Positions 8,250 to 17,414 of a stretch of DNA of 64,000 nt are shown piece by piece (the stretch's first letter is position 1; each line of letters starts with the position of its first letter). The stretch spans positions 520,306-584,305 of the forward strand of contig JAFDWQ010000001.1 in NCBI GenBank assembly GCA_018268395.1, written 5' to 3'. The position numbers and the translations under genes are program-made. The notes under the pieces were generated by a model that worked only from the letters and a program-made list of their open reading frames with translations, was not told where the DNA came from and searched no databases. Source of the stretch: Armatimonadota bacterium (GTDB lineage Bacteria > Armatimonadota > Fimbriimonadia > Fimbriimonadales > Fimbriimonadaceae).

Positions 8250-9377
8250 ATGCGCATCAGGGTTTCGTGGCCGTTCGTGGCGAGTCTGGCGGTCGTTTTG
8301 GGCGGTGCCTGGGGTGCCAAGCGGCTGTACACGGAATCCCGGCTCAGGGACTACCGGCCGACGCTCGTCACGCCGGGAAGGGTCTGCCTGGCGGCCGTGT
8401 TGCCGGAATCCCGGTACCGGATCATCATCTCGAACGGTATCGCCCATCTCGCTGAAATGACCGGCGACCAAGAGTTCGGCGCTCCCGACCAAGACGACAA
8501 GGAAGCGCTGGACACCAAGGCAAAACTCCCGATGAAGGAGACCTTGGCCGCCCTGCAGGGCGACCGCGGAGCCCTCGGAAAACTGGTCATGGCCGTCAAC
8601 AAGATGAAGTCGGAGGACCTCCCGACGACGCTCGTGGTCTGGACTTCCGAGGACGTCCAGAAGGCCCTGGACGGCGACACGGCCCTCCGGGCGAAGCTCG
8701 AAGACGACTTGAACACGCGTCTGGACGGCACTCCGTTGGAGTCCGTCAGGATCGGATCGATCGTGAATGGGATCGTGCTCGACTTGCCCGTCGACGTGAA
8801 AGTTCCGTTGCCGGACGGCGAGAAGACCTTGACGTGCCGGATCCAGCAACCTTATAAGACCCTGTTCGCCGGAGCCGTGAACGGGGAGATCGACAAGGTC
8901 TTCAACGTCGGCAAGGAGGCGTTGCTGGGCATGTACCGGGAACAGGCGAGGCAGGTCTTGGAGGGCGGCCGGCGCGAGGACGTCGCCGGGTCCTTGCGGT
9001 CGCGGATCGATCCGAAAGGGCGGGCCCACCTGTCCGAAGCCCCCGAGAGGATCCTGAAGAATTTCAAGATCCTGGTGAACGAAAGTCACATGTCCGGTGC
9101 ATCTTCTGTCAGCTATGAGGGGCCGAACCGCGCCATACTTGCCGATGTCACTTTGAAGCTGACTCAAGACGGACGGATGCGGCTCTGGAAGTACAGCCAT
9201 GAGAAGCCTGGTTTCCAGTTGTTGCTGATCGCGGACAACGTCGCGATCGCAGCCCCGAAAATCCGGACGGAGCTTGCAGGAGACGACGTGAAACTGACCG
9301 GCGTCCCAGCAGGGGAACGAACCGACGACGCCGTCCGGTTCATAAATGAGGCGGCAAAGGGATCGAAGGGAAAATGA
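8250..9377 (+). CDS. Membrane-anchored protein of unknown function
   Basis: I do not recognise this 375-residue protein. It has one N-terminal hydrophobic segment (residues about 7-25, PFVASLAVVLGGAWGA), likely an anchor or uncleaved signal, followed by a soluble domain of alternating charged and hydrophobic stretches. No catalytic motif is evident. A TAGACT -10-like box lies near 8224, about 20 nt before the ATG, and starts a run of co-directional genes. Its stop overlaps the next lipoprotein gene by 4 nt (ATGA). The tight coupling through to rodA suggests an envelope role, but this is inference only. Confidence 0.72.
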   Translation: MRIRVSWPFVASLAVVLGGAWGAKRLYTESRLRDYRPTLVTPGRVCLAAVLPESRYRIIISNGIAHLAEMTGDQEFGAPDQDDKEALDTKAKLPMKETLAALQGDRGALGKLVMAVNKMKSEDLPTTLVVWTSEDVQKALDGDTALRAKLEDDLNTRLDGTPLESVRIGSIVNGIVLDLPVDVKVPLPDGEKTLTCRIQQPYKTLFAGAVNGEIDKVFNVGKEALLGMYREQARQVLEGGRREDVAGSLRSRIDPKGRAHLSEAPERILKNFKILVNESHMSGASSVSYEGPNRAILADVTLKLTQDGRMRLWKYSHEKPGFQLLLIADNVAIAAPKIRTELAGDDVKLTGVPAGERTDDAVRFINEAAKGSKGK

Positions 9378-10141
9378 AGGACATGAAGCTCACTGTGGTG
9401 GCCCTGGGGGCCCTGACTCTGGCGTTGGCCGGCTGCAATTCCGGCGGCGGCAAGGGTTCGGCCTATAAGCCGAAGGCCGGCGAAAAGGTCGCCCCGGCCA
9501 CGGTCGCGGCAGGACAAGAAGCGGACCTGTTCCCGATGAAAGTCGGCAACACGTGGGTCTACGAGGTCAATGCGACGACCAACGGCCCGTCGGGCAACCG
9601 GAACAGCTCCGGCGAGATCACGTTCCGGATCACGGACGTCAAGGAAGTCCCGGACGGAAAGGAAGCCAAGATCGACGTCTCGACCGATGGAAAGCCGACC
9701 GACAAGCTGGTTTGGCGCCTGGACAAGGCGGGGCTCTATCAGGTCTCTGCTTCGGTCCGCGATCCGAAGACGGGCGCGATCCGTGAAGTCGCCTATGAGC
9801 CGCCGCTCCGCATTTTGAAGTTCCCGCTGAAAGAAGGCGGCGTCGAGACGCAGGACGTCTCGGGCGTGAGGGCCGGGGCCCAGCCGGGCCCGGACCATAA
9901 AACCGTCTCGTACCTCGGCTCTCAAGAGACGGACACCCTGATGGGGCGCATGTCCGCCGTCGTCGCTGAAGAGGAAGGCTCGTTCAAAGACAAGGACATC
10001 CAGTTCAAGTCTCTCTCGACCACCTACTGGGCACCGAAAGTAGGCCTGGTCCGGTATATCCAAGAGGCTTCGGCCGTCAACAAAGACGGGCGCCAGATCG
10101 TGTCCAACACGACCTTGAAGCTGAAGAGCCACCAGCCTTGA
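9374..10141 (+). CDS. Lipoprotein, tandem-family member 1
   Basis: This 255-residue predicted lipoprotein has lipobox LAGC with the lipidated Cys at residue 21. After a low-complexity spacer the mature part begins DLFPMKVGNTWVYEV, then a beta-rich region ending in YWAPKVGLVRYIQ. The same plan, with an early W-x-Y/W, a central hydrophobic strand and a late K-x-x-G-x-V-K/R, occurs in the next three gene products, which points to tandem duplication. ATG 9374 overlaps the previous stop; a second ATG at 9383 is also possible. The function is unknown; the tie to rodA suggests envelope or cell-wall work. Confidence 0.75.
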   Translation: MKDMKLTVVALGALTLALAGCNSGGGKGSAYKPKAGEKVAPATVAAGQEADLFPMKVGNTWVYEVNATTNGPSGNRNSSGEITFRITDVKEVPDGKEAKIDVSTDGKPTDKLVWRLDKAGLYQVSASVRDPKTGAIREVAYEPPLRILKFPLKEGGVETQDVSGVRAGAQPGPDHKTVSYLGSQETDTLMGRMSAVVAEEEGSFKDKDIQFKSLSTTYWAPKVGLVRYIQEASAVNKDGRQIVSNTTLKLKSHQP

Positions 10142-10872
10142 TGACCATGAAGACACTCCCGTTCCTTTTGGCCTTGGCCGCGTTTGCGGTCGGGTGCAAC
10201 AACGGCCCTACCGCCAAGATCGTAGGCTCGGGCGGTCAGGCGAAGGCAGACCCTTCCGCAGACGGCAAGCCCGCGGTGCCGACGGTGCCCGCCGACTACA
10301 AGCACGACGCTTACGAGTTGAACGGGTTCGAAAGGACGAAGCCGCTGAAGTACAACTTCGTCCAAGTCTTGGGCGAGAGCCCGAAGTCCGGGACGCAAGA
10401 GAGCGTCTTGAAGACGGTCGACGAAAAGGGTGCGCATTACACGGTGAAACGGGGAGCGGCCCTTGACGCGATCGGCGACGAAGAACTCCTTGTCAACGCG
10501 GGAGGCGTCTACCTGGTCTCGACGAGCCTCGGATCGCCGAAGGAACCCGTCCTGCTGATGCCGGCCAAAGTGACGGTCGGAACGGTCTGGGACTACGACT
10601 ACGTCCTCACGATGCAGTCGGGCGACACGCTGACGTTCAAAGGTAAGGCCAAGGTCGAGAAGGAGGAGAAGGTCAAAGTCCCGGGCGGCGAGTACGACTG
10701 CCTGCTCGTCAGCGAAACGGCGTCGATGGACCGCGGCGGCAATAAGGGAACGGTCTCGAGCAAGACGTGGTGGTCGAAAGGGACCGGCGTCGTCAAAATG
10801 AAGATGGAAGTCAAGGACGCGAAAGGCAAGATCGTCGCGTCGACGATCGATCTGGCCGGCACCGGAGAATGA
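10141..10872 (+). CDS. Lipoprotein, tandem-family member 2
   Basis: This predicted lipoprotein of about 243 residues has its lipobox ending AVGC at Cys19. Like its neighbours it carries an early VGTVWDYDY motif, a GGEYDCLLV strand with one Cys and a late WWSKGTGVVKMKME. The stop of the previous gene and this ATG share one base (TGATG), so reinitiation is likely. An ATG two codons later (10147) is an alternative. The spacer after the lipid anchor is rich in Gly, Ala and Pro. No known enzymatic motif is present. The function is unknown and is inferred from context to concern the envelope. Confidence 0.74.
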   Translation: MTMKTLPFLLALAAFAVGCNNGPTAKIVGSGGQAKADPSADGKPAVPTVPADYKHDAYELNGFERTKPLKYNFVQVLGESPKSGTQESVLKTVDEKGAHYTVKRGAALDAIGDEELLVNAGGVYLVSTSLGSPKEPVLLMPAKVTVGTVWDYDYVLTMQSGDTLTFKGKAKVEKEEKVKVPGGEYDCLLVSETASMDRGGNKGTVSSKTWWSKGTGVVKMKMEVKDAKGKIVASTIDLAGTGE

Positions 10873-10873
10873 C

Positions 10874-11482
10874 ATGTTGTCCGCCGTGCTCCTTGCGACG
10901 CTGAAGGGACAGACCGACGCTTCGGACTACTTTCCGCTGACGAAGGGCGTGTCCTGGACGTACGAAGTCTCGGGCTCGGGAACCTCGACCCGGTACGTGG
11001 ACTCCGTCGGTAACACGCAAACGATCGACGGACAGGATGCGACGCCGATCGTTTCGAAGGTCGGAGCAAAGGTCGACGGGAGCACGTTCTACCGGGTGAC
11101 CGCAGACACCGTCTACGTCGTCGCGTTCGAGCAGAACAAGCCGCTCGGCTCGCCGTATCCCATCCTCAAGTTCGGCTCAGGGTCGAACGACTGGACGTTC
11201 GATGGCGAGACGCAATGGCTCGGTACGTCGGCGCCGTTGTCGATGAAGGGCCGGGTCAAGAAGATCGGGCAACGCGACGTCCTGGGAACGAAGCGCGATG
11301 CGATCGAAGTGACCATTGACGCCATTATCGGTGCGAAAGACCAGCCCAACCTGAAGTCCAGCCAGGTTTACGTCTATGCGCGCGGCATCGGCCTCGTCGA
11401 GATGAAGGACACGATGAAGGTCAAGGACGTCAAACAGGTGACGGTCAAGAAACTCGTCGCGTACTCCGGGGGCAACGGGTGA
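10874..11482 (+). CDS. Exported or membrane-associated protein, tandem-family member 3
   Basis: This 202-residue protein belongs to the same tandem set: DYFPLTKGVSWTYEVSGSG near the N-terminus and YARGIGLVEMKD near the end parallel the neighbouring lipoproteins. Its first residues (MLSAVLLATLKGQ) form only a short hydrophobic stretch with no lipobox Cys, so export is less certain than for members 1, 2 and 4. GGAG precedes the ATG at 10874, one base after the previous stop. The end overlaps the next start by 4 nt (GTGA). I do not assign a function. Confidence 0.72.
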   Translation: MLSAVLLATLKGQTDASDYFPLTKGVSWTYEVSGSGTSTRYVDSVGNTQTIDGQDATPIVSKVGAKVDGSTFYRVTADTVYVVAFEQNKPLGSPYPILKFGSGSNDWTFDGETQWLGTSAPLSMKGRVKKIGQRDVLGTKRDAIEVTIDAIIGAKDQPNLKSSQVYVYARGIGLVEMKDTMKVKDVKQVTVKKLVAYSGGNG

Positions 11483-12120
11483 AGCTGTTCCCCGCCGTAG
11501 CCCTGGCTGCGGCGGTCGTGGCCATGGTCGGTTGCCTCAAAGGCGCGGCCAAGCTCCCGGATGAAGCCGGTGTCCAGGCCAAGGGCCCGAAGTACGAAAA
11601 CGCCGAGGCTTTAAAGCCGGACGTCTTGCCGTATGAAGCGACCCGCCTTCTCTTGGGAGGCACCGAAGTCCCCGTGACGATGTCGCGGAAGCAATCGGGC
11701 GAAACGGTCACGTTCGTCCTGGCCGCCCATTCGGAGACGCTCGAAGAGGAGCACTATGAAGCCAACGCGACCGGGTTCCGGTTCCTAGGAGCGACCGGCG
11801 AAACCTTCAAGCCTGCGATCCCGTTGGTCAGCTATCCCTTCCAAGTCGGAGAATCCTGGGAATGGACCGGAACGGCCAGCCTCGGGCCGAACACGAAGTC
11901 GGCGAGCGCCAAACTGGTCTCGTCCACGGAAACGCTGAATTTGGCGACGGGCGTGGCCGAGTGCGTCAAGGTCAACGCCTCGCTGACGATCGACACGGGG
12001 CAGGGCGGAGTCAGCAAACGCGAGCTCAAGTTTTGGTTCGAACCGAAAAAAGGGATGGTCCGCCGTGAGTTCGTCATGAGCTCGGCCCGGGAACCGAGAC
12101 CGCAGACAGAAGGCTCATGA
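11479..12120 (+). CDS. Lipoprotein, tandem-family member 4
   Basis: This 213-residue predicted lipoprotein has lipobox MVGC at Cys19. The mature domain has FQVGESWEWTG, ATGVAECVKVNASL and a late FWFEPKKGMVRREFVM, matching the plan of the three preceding genes. It starts with GTG at 11479, overlapping the previous stop, and ends in an ATGA overlap with rodA. It is the family member closest to the elongation-machinery gene, and this coupling is the main clue to its role. No catalytic residues are recognisable. Confidence 0.75.
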   Translation: MKLFPAVALAAAVVAMVGCLKGAAKLPDEAGVQAKGPKYENAEALKPDVLPYEATRLLLGGTEVPVTMSRKQSGETVTFVLAAHSETLEEEHYEANATGFRFLGATGETFKPAIPLVSYPFQVGESWEWTGTASLGPNTKSASAKLVSSTETLNLATGVAECVKVNASLTIDTGQGGVSKRELKFWFEPKKGMVRREFVMSSAREPRPQTEGS

Positions 12121-13223
12121 TCGTCGCGCCCGACGCGCGCGGCCCGTTCGCATCCGACATCAACCGGCCCGGCCGGGGACTGGACGTCTGGCTTATCGCA
12201 GGCATGGTCGTCCTGATCCTGGTCGGATTGGCGCTTCAGCACAGCATCGACCTCTCCCGCCAATCGGGCTACATGTTCCGCCAAGGTCTGTTCGCGGTCG
12301 TCGGCGTGATCGTCTTCCTGATCTGTGCAGCAGCACGGCCAGAGCGCCTCGAGCGCTTCGCTCCGATGCTCTATGGTGTCAGCCTCGTCGGCTTGCTCGC
12401 TGTCCTCGTGATCGGCGAAAACGTGAAAGGAGCCACCCGGTGGATCGACCTTGGGCCCTTCCAGTTCCAGCCGAGCGAGGTCGCCAAGGTCATTCTCATC
12501 GTCACTCTGTCGACGTACTACGCCCGACGCTGGGACCAGACGCACGAACTCCGGACGTACGTGGGATCGATCGCCCACGTGGCGCCGATCGTCGGCCTCG
12601 TCCTCGTCCAACCTCACCTGGCCGGAGCGATGTCCTTGATCGTGACGTGGCTCGCCATTTCGCTGTACGCCCGCGTCCCCTGGAAGTTCGTGTTCGCGAC
12701 CGTACTCGTCATCGCCGCCCTCGGCGCTTTCGCTTGGTTCACGCCCCGCGTCATGCCGCCGTACATGCGGTCGCGCATCGAGGCCAAGCTCAATCCAGAC
12801 CCGAAAGGGAACGCCTATCAGCAAGAGCGGGCGAAGATCGCGTTCGGAGTCGGAGGGGCGTTCGGCGTCGGTTACGGCAAAGGCGAGCAAAAAGCCGCGC
12901 GCAACATTCCCGAGCAGCAGAACGACTTCATTTTCACCGTCGTGGGCGAGGAAGGAGGCCTTGTCGGGGGCATCCTTGTACTGGGAGCCTTCCTGTTCTT
13001 CTTCACGAGGGTCTGGCTCGTCGGTTACCGGGCGGCCGAGCCGTTCGGGCAAATGGCCTCGGCCGGGGTCTTGGCCGTCCTTGGCTTCCATACGGTGGTC
13101 AACCTCGGCATGAACGTCGGTGTCCTGCCTGTGGCGGGACTATGGTTACCGTTTCTGAGCTACGGAGGCACCGCGCTGTGGATGTGCATGGCCTGCGTGG
13201 GCCTGCTCGTCGGGGTGAAATAG
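12117..13223 (+). CDS. rodA: RodA/FtsW-family (SEDS) peptidoglycan polymerase
   Basis: This 368-residue SEDS-family protein is a multi-pass membrane glycosyltransferase that polymerises peptidoglycan with a class B penicillin-binding protein. Signs are the ENVKGATRWIDLGPFQFQPS stretch near residues 100-120, QPHLAGAM, and the C-terminal NLGMNVGVLPVAGLWLPFLS with SYGG. These fit RodA (elongation) as well as FtsW; the length and lack of an FtsW-type tail favour RodA. The ATG overlaps the stop of the lipoprotein gene upstream. The last 78 nt overlap the convergent methyltransferase gene. No penicillin-binding protein gene is adjacent. Confidence 0.9.
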   Translation: MIVAPDARGPFASDINRPGRGLDVWLIAGMVVLILVGLALQHSIDLSRQSGYMFRQGLFAVVGVIVFLICAAARPERLERFAPMLYGVSLVGLLAVLVIGENVKGATRWIDLGPFQFQPSEVAKVILIVTLSTYYARRWDQTHELRTYVGSIAHVAPIVGLVLVQPHLAGAMSLIVTWLAISLYARVPWKFVFATVLVIAALGAFAWFTPRVMPPYMRSRIEAKLNPDPKGNAYQQERAKIAFGVGGAFGVGYGKGEQKAARNIPEQQNDFIFTVVGEEGGLVGGILVLGAFLFFFTRVWLVGYRAAEPFGQMASAGVLAVLGFHTVVNLGMNVGVLPVAGLWLPFLSYGGTALWMCMACVGLLVGVK

Positions 13224-14330
13224 CGCTCCGTCCTCCGACAATGAAACGATGACCGCCCTCCCGAGGGCAGTGGCGAGGCGCACGGGCACGGCGTTCCCGA
13301 TCATCCGGCCGATACCCACGAGGCTCTGCCGCCCCGCGCAGACGAACCGCCACTCTTCCGGGAAAGACTGAAGTACGGCCATTTCCAACGTACTCAGACC
13401 GCGGTTCTCCGTGGGATGAATGTAGCGGCCCTTCGTCGGATTGTACGAACTGGTGCGGACCGTGACCGACGGGCGGTCGAGCCGGAGCCTGCCGAACGTG
13501 TCCGCGCCCTGGTGCTTCCCGGACCGCCAGCACGGCGGCCGCAGTCGGTCGGGCAAGACCTTGAAGTTTTCGCCCGGGCCGATATGCCGCATCCGTTCCT
13601 TCACGGTCGCACCGATCCCCATGACGACGTTGTCCGGACGGTCGGGAGACCAGCGGCGCACGTCTTCCAACGCTTCCGCGACCGTACGGTGCCGCCCTGC
13701 ATGGGTCGGAGTCGGGAGCCGGGCCTCGCCGCACCGGGCGCCGATCAGGACGAACCGCCTTCGGTTCTGGGGGTCGCCGAAGTCGGCTGCGTTCAGGACC
13801 CCGGCGGCGAGCGAAAACCCCAGCGACTCGAGTCCTCGGATCAGGCGGTCGCGAGCTTCACCGTGTTTGGGCTGGTTGAACCCCTCGACGTTTTCGAAGA
13901 GGACCGACCGCGGAAAGATCTCCTCGACGAGCCGAAGATAGTGCCCCGCGAGATCGCCGTTGTGCGGGTCGCTTTCGCCGAGCCCCAGACCAAGGTTCGA
14001 ATACGATTGGCAGGGCGGACCGCCTGCGACCAGATCGAGGTCCCCGCGCCTCAGGCCCACGGTCTTCAAAACGTCGCTGCCGTCCAAGTCGCGGACGTCG
14101 CCGCAACCGCTTGACGATCGGCCCCCCACAAGACGCCATTCCGGACGGTTCGCCTTGAGCGTCGCCGCACAGTCCGCGTCCTTTTCAACGCAGGCCAAGG
14201 TCTGGAATCCAGCCCGTTCGAGACCCAAGTCAAGACCGCCCGCTCCGGAGAACAGGCTGACGGCGGTCCATGTCTGCTGAGGGGCCGGTTGCGGGGCCCT
14301 TCCGATGGTTCTTAGGTTCAAGGCGCACAT
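13146..14330 (-). CDS. Orphan DNA (cytosine-5) methyltransferase
   Basis: This 394-residue C5 cytosine methyltransferase transfers a methyl group from S-adenosylmethionine to cytosine in a DNA target. Motif I is SLFSGAGGLDLGLERAGF, motif IV GGPPCQSYS holds the catalytic Cys107, motif VI is ENV at 146-148, motif VIII QNRRRF is near 188, and motif X GNAVPV lies near the end. The target-recognition region (about 200-330) gives no clue to the site. I chose the ATG at 14330, just before motif I. No restriction endonuclease gene is adjacent, so it is either an orphan or a partner lies elsewhere. The 3-prime 78 nt run antisense to rodA. Confidence 0.93.
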   Translation of the reverse strand: MCALNLRTIGRAPQPAPQQTWTAVSLFSGAGGLDLGLERAGFQTLACVEKDADCAATLKANRPEWRLVGGRSSSGCGDVRDLDGSDVLKTVGLRRGDLDLVAGGPPCQSYSNLGLGLGESDPHNGDLAGHYLRLVEEIFPRSVLFENVEGFNQPKHGEARDRLIRGLESLGFSLAAGVLNAADFGDPQNRRRFVLIGARCGEARLPTPTHAGRHRTVAEALEDVRRWSPDRPDNVVMGIGATVKERMRHIGPGENFKVLPDRLRPPCWRSGKHQGADTFGRLRLDRPSVTVRTSSYNPTKGRYIHPTENRGLSTLEMAVLQSFPEEWRFVCAGRQSLVGIGRMIGNAVPVRLATALGRAVIVSLSEDGALFHPDEQAHAGHAHPQRGASVAQKR

Positions 14331-14468
14331 GAGCAGACGGGCGGGACGACCGGTTCGACGCTCGACCCGGTCCGACGGCCCTCCTACCTTCCGCCCTGCG
14401 TGGACCTGGACGACTTCATACTGGTAGACTCCCCGAACGCAACGCCCACGGACGGGCAGACGTGACTC

Positions 14469-16748
14469 ATGAACGAGCGAGGCTCCACAAGGGCCGTCAG
14501 AGACAGCAGGATGCCAAAGGCAACGCCCCGACGCCGGACGGGCGCGGCGGCCACGCGCCCCGTGCCGAAGAACCCCCACCGCAACACCGACGCGTTAGGC
14601 ATCGTCCTGATCGCGGTCGCCCTTGCGACGGGGCTCGCCCTCTGGGCAGGAAACGGCGGCATCATCGGCGACGGTCTGGCGGGAATGTTCCGGACGCTGG
14701 TCGGACAAGCCGCGTGGCTCGTCCCCGTCTGCATCGGGTTTGCGGGCGTCTCGATGTTGGCGGGCCGGACCAAAGTCCAGGTCGGGCGCGTTACGCTGGG
14801 CGCGTTCCTCGTCTTTTGCGGCGTCGTGGCCTTTTTCGCCCGAGCCTGGGAGGGAGACTGGTTCGACCCGGAGACCGTCAGTCTGAGCGGCGGGTACGTC
14901 GGAGCCGTCGTCGCTTGGGCGTTCCAGAAGCTCCTGGGCGGAGGTATGGCGATCGGGTTCGTCGCTACGTCCTTGGTCGGCCTTGTCCTGTGCCTGGATT
15001 CCCCCGTCCACACGTTCCTCGCCGCGCTCGAAGAGCAACGGCGGCAGGCTGCGATCGAACGGCAGAAGCGCGCGGCCCTGGCCAAACCCGTGAAGACCGT
15101 GGGCGACGATGGCAAGGTCACCGCCAAACGCGCGATCGTCAACCTCCCTGAAGACGACGACGAACCTGAGCCCGCTCCCGCCGTCCCGGAGGCCCCGCGC
15201 AAACCGGAGCGGCCCAAGGTGAACCTTGAACCCGTCGTACCCAAGGCGACCGAGGCCGAACTCAATTTCCAAACCTCGCGAGAAGGCTATGAGCTCCCGC
15301 CGATGAACCTGCTGACGGAGCCGAACAACAAGGCGAAGCGCAGTAAGGAAGAGATGGAGCGCAACATCCGGACTCTGGAGCAGACGCTCGAGCAGTTCGG
15401 TATCGACGCCAACGTGGTCGAAGTCGCGACCGGTCCGACCATCACGCGCTACGAGCTTCAACTCGGTCCAGGCATCCGGGTCAACCGCATCACCGCGCTT
15501 GGAGACAACATCGCGATGAACCTGGCCGCGAGCCACGTCCGCGTCGAAGCCCCGATACCCGGAAAGAACGCGATCGGCGTCGAAGTGCCGAACGCGGCCC
15601 GGGCGATGGTGACCTTGCGCGAAATGTGCGAGTCGCTCGAGTTCCACTCCGACGACCTCAAGCTCGGCGTAGCGTTAGGCAAGGACGTCAGCGGCACGCC
15701 CAAATACGCAGACTTGACCCGCATGCCCCACGTCCTCGTGGCGGGCGCGACCAACAGCGGTAAGTCGATCTGCCTGGCCACGATGATCATGTCCCTCATC
15801 CTGAGGCACACCCCGAAAGAAGTGCGCCTTGTGATGATCGACCCCAAGCGCGTCGAACTCGCCCTCTTCGAGAACCTGCCCCACTTAATGTGCCCGGTCG
15901 TCAAGGACGTCAAAGAAGCAGCGGGCGTCTTGCGCGCGGTCGTGCGGGAGATGGAGCGGCGCATCGAGAAGTTCTCGGACGTCGGTGTCCGCAACATCGA
16001 CGGCTGGAACAACAAGGTCAACTTCGAGGACAAGCTTCCGTACATCGTCGTCATCCTCGACGAGATGGCCGATTTGATGGTGCAGGCCCAGGCCGAAGTC
16101 GAAACGAGCATCATGCGCCTCGCGCAGCTCGCCCGGGCGACCGGCATCCACCTCGTCCTTGCGACCCAACGGCCCTCGGTCGACGTCATCACGGGCACGG
16201 TCAAGAACAACATCCCCTCGCGGATCGCCTTCGCCGTCTCGTCGCAGGTGGACTCAAGGACGATCCTGGACCAAGGCGGCGCGGACAAGCTCATCGGCAA
16301 AGGCGACATGCTCTTCATGCCGATCGACATGAACAAGCCCGTGCGCCTGCAGGGCTGCTATGTCAGCGAGAAAGAGATCGAGGACGTGTGCGATTTCTGG
16401 CGACGCCAGGGCCGCCCGCAATACGTTCTCAACCCAGTCCAGATCGCCATCGAGGAGAAGGAGACCGCGATGCGCGAGGAAGAGGAGTCGGACGAGCATT
16501 GGGAAGACGCCGTCCGCTTCGTCGTCTCGCGCGGCGAGGCCTCGACCTCGATGCTCCAGCGCAAGTTCTCGATCGGCTTCCAGCGAGCTTCGCGACTTTT
16601 GGACTTGATGGAGTCGCGGTCGATCGTCGGGCCTCGCGACGGCCCACGTCCCCGCGAAGTCCTGATCGACGCGCTGCAGGTCGAACACATGTTCAGCGGA
16701 GGTTCGGCTGCGCCGTTCGATCCGGACGAGTGGATCGACGAAGAGTAG
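14469..16748 (+). CDS. ftsK: DNA translocase FtsK/SpoIIIE
   Basis: This 759-residue DNA translocase acts in chromosome segregation at the division septum. Four N-terminal membrane segments lie in residues 35-175. A fairly short linker follows, then the motor: Walker A GATNSGKS near residue 423, Walker B YIVVILDEMADLM near 523, and the ATQRPS stretch. A C-terminal winged-helix gamma domain (DAVRFVVSRGEASTSMLQRK) would read KOPS-like sequences. A TAGACT -10-like box near 14426 precedes the ATG. No strong Shine-Dalgarno sequence is seen. It is divergent from the methyltransferase gene. Confidence 0.96.
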   Translation: MNERGSTRAVRDSRMPKATPRRRTGAAATRPVPKNPHRNTDALGIVLIAVALATGLALWAGNGGIIGDGLAGMFRTLVGQAAWLVPVCIGFAGVSMLAGRTKVQVGRVTLGAFLVFCGVVAFFARAWEGDWFDPETVSLSGGYVGAVVAWAFQKLLGGGMAIGFVATSLVGLVLCLDSPVHTFLAALEEQRRQAAIERQKRAALAKPVKTVGDDGKVTAKRAIVNLPEDDDEPEPAPAVPEAPRKPERPKVNLEPVVPKATEAELNFQTSREGYELPPMNLLTEPNNKAKRSKEEMERNIRTLEQTLEQFGIDANVVEVATGPTITRYELQLGPGIRVNRITALGDNIAMNLAASHVRVEAPIPGKNAIGVEVPNAARAMVTLREMCESLEFHSDDLKLGVALGKDVSGTPKYADLTRMPHVLVAGATNSGKSICLATMIMSLILRHTPKEVRLVMIDPKRVELALFENLPHLMCPVVKDVKEAAGVLRAVVREMERRIEKFSDVGVRNIDGWNNKVNFEDKLPYIVVILDEMADLMVQAQAEVETSIMRLAQLARATGIHLVLATQRPSVDVITGTVKNNIPSRIAFAVSSQVDSRTILDQGGADKLIGKGDMLFMPIDMNKPVRLQGCYVSEKEIEDVCDFWRRQGRPQYVLNPVQIAIEEKETAMREEEESDEHWEDAVRFVVSRGEASTSMLQRKFSIGFQRASRLLDLMESRSIVGPRDGPRPREVLIDALQVEHMFSGGSAAPFDPDEWIDEE

Positions 16749-17030
16749 GCCGGCGGAGACCGCCTTCTCGTCTGTAGCGGATGGTTCGTGCCTCGAAAAT
16801 GAGGAAGGGGTCGGGGGTGGAGACGAGAACTCTGACCCTCTTCACTTTGAGACAGAAGAATGGCCTGCGGTCGAGCTGTAACTCTTGCTCCAGGCAGACG
16901 TTTTCGATCCGGAGGCGTTGTGAGATCGAGCTCAAGGACCGATTCCGTCATGAACAGTCTTAGAGCGGCGGAGCTGGAACGGTCGTTACCCGACGATCGA
17001 CGCCCGACCCGCCGATCTTGAGGGCCCCGT
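16749..17030. other. Intergenic stretch without a recognisable gene
   Basis: This is the longest stretch (282 nt) without a supported gene. Short open frames exist on both strands, but none has a start signal, family resemblance or this genome's usual codon pattern. No tRNA-like T-arm or strong hairpin is seen. It separates convergent ftsK and the TfoX-N gene, so it may hold terminators that I cannot define. Confidence 0.5.
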
Positions 17031-17414
17031 CTAGACGACCTTGGACTTGTATCGGGGCGGACGTTTCGGCCCTGTGAGCATGCGCGCCCTCACGTAACCG
17101 GCGCTACGACCTGCCCATTCGAGGACTTGTCCTTCAGTATGCCAGCCTGTTCGAGGGACGTATGCGAAGTTACGCATCGGCTTACCCGTGAAGTCCATCG
17201 GCCCGGCCGTCCCGTCGGCGAGCGCAGCCTCCAACTCGTCATCGGACAATCGGACCATCAACCGCTCCTTTTCGACCCCGAGCAACATCTTCCCGTTCTG
17301 AAGGAAGCAAAGCCCACCGAACATTTTCTTCTCGCTCGTCACTTCACCGTGCAGCAAGGGCAGGCGGGAGAGCGCCCGTTTCACGCGTTCCGCGTCTTGA
17401 GGGTCGAACGGCAT
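17031..17414 (-). CDS. TfoX N-terminal-domain protein
   Basis: This protein of about 127 residues is made of a TfoX/Sxy N-terminal domain: the EKKMFGGLCFLQNGKMLLGV region and the basic-aromatic C-terminus (GRSAGYVRARML) are typical. In gamma-proteobacteria, full-length TfoX acts with CRP in competence, but stand-alone N-domain proteins are widespread and mostly uncharacterised. I chose the ATG at 17414 (MPFDPQD); the longer open frame adds a non-conserved, Gly/Thr-rich start. The comEA homologue elsewhere in the window keeps a competence link possible, though unproved. Confidence 0.85.
   Translation of the reverse strand: MPFDPQDAERVKRALSRLPLLHGEVTSEKKMFGGLCFLQNGKMLLGVEKERLMVRLSDDELEAALADGTAGPMDFTGKPMRNFAYVPRTGWHTEGQVLEWAGRSAGYVRARMLTGPKRPPRYKSKVV

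Noticed and set aside
16781-16963. Small plus-strand ORF in the gap after ftsK
   Set aside because: No Shine-Dalgarno sequence, -10 box or similarity; its codon use is unlike that of neighbouring genes.
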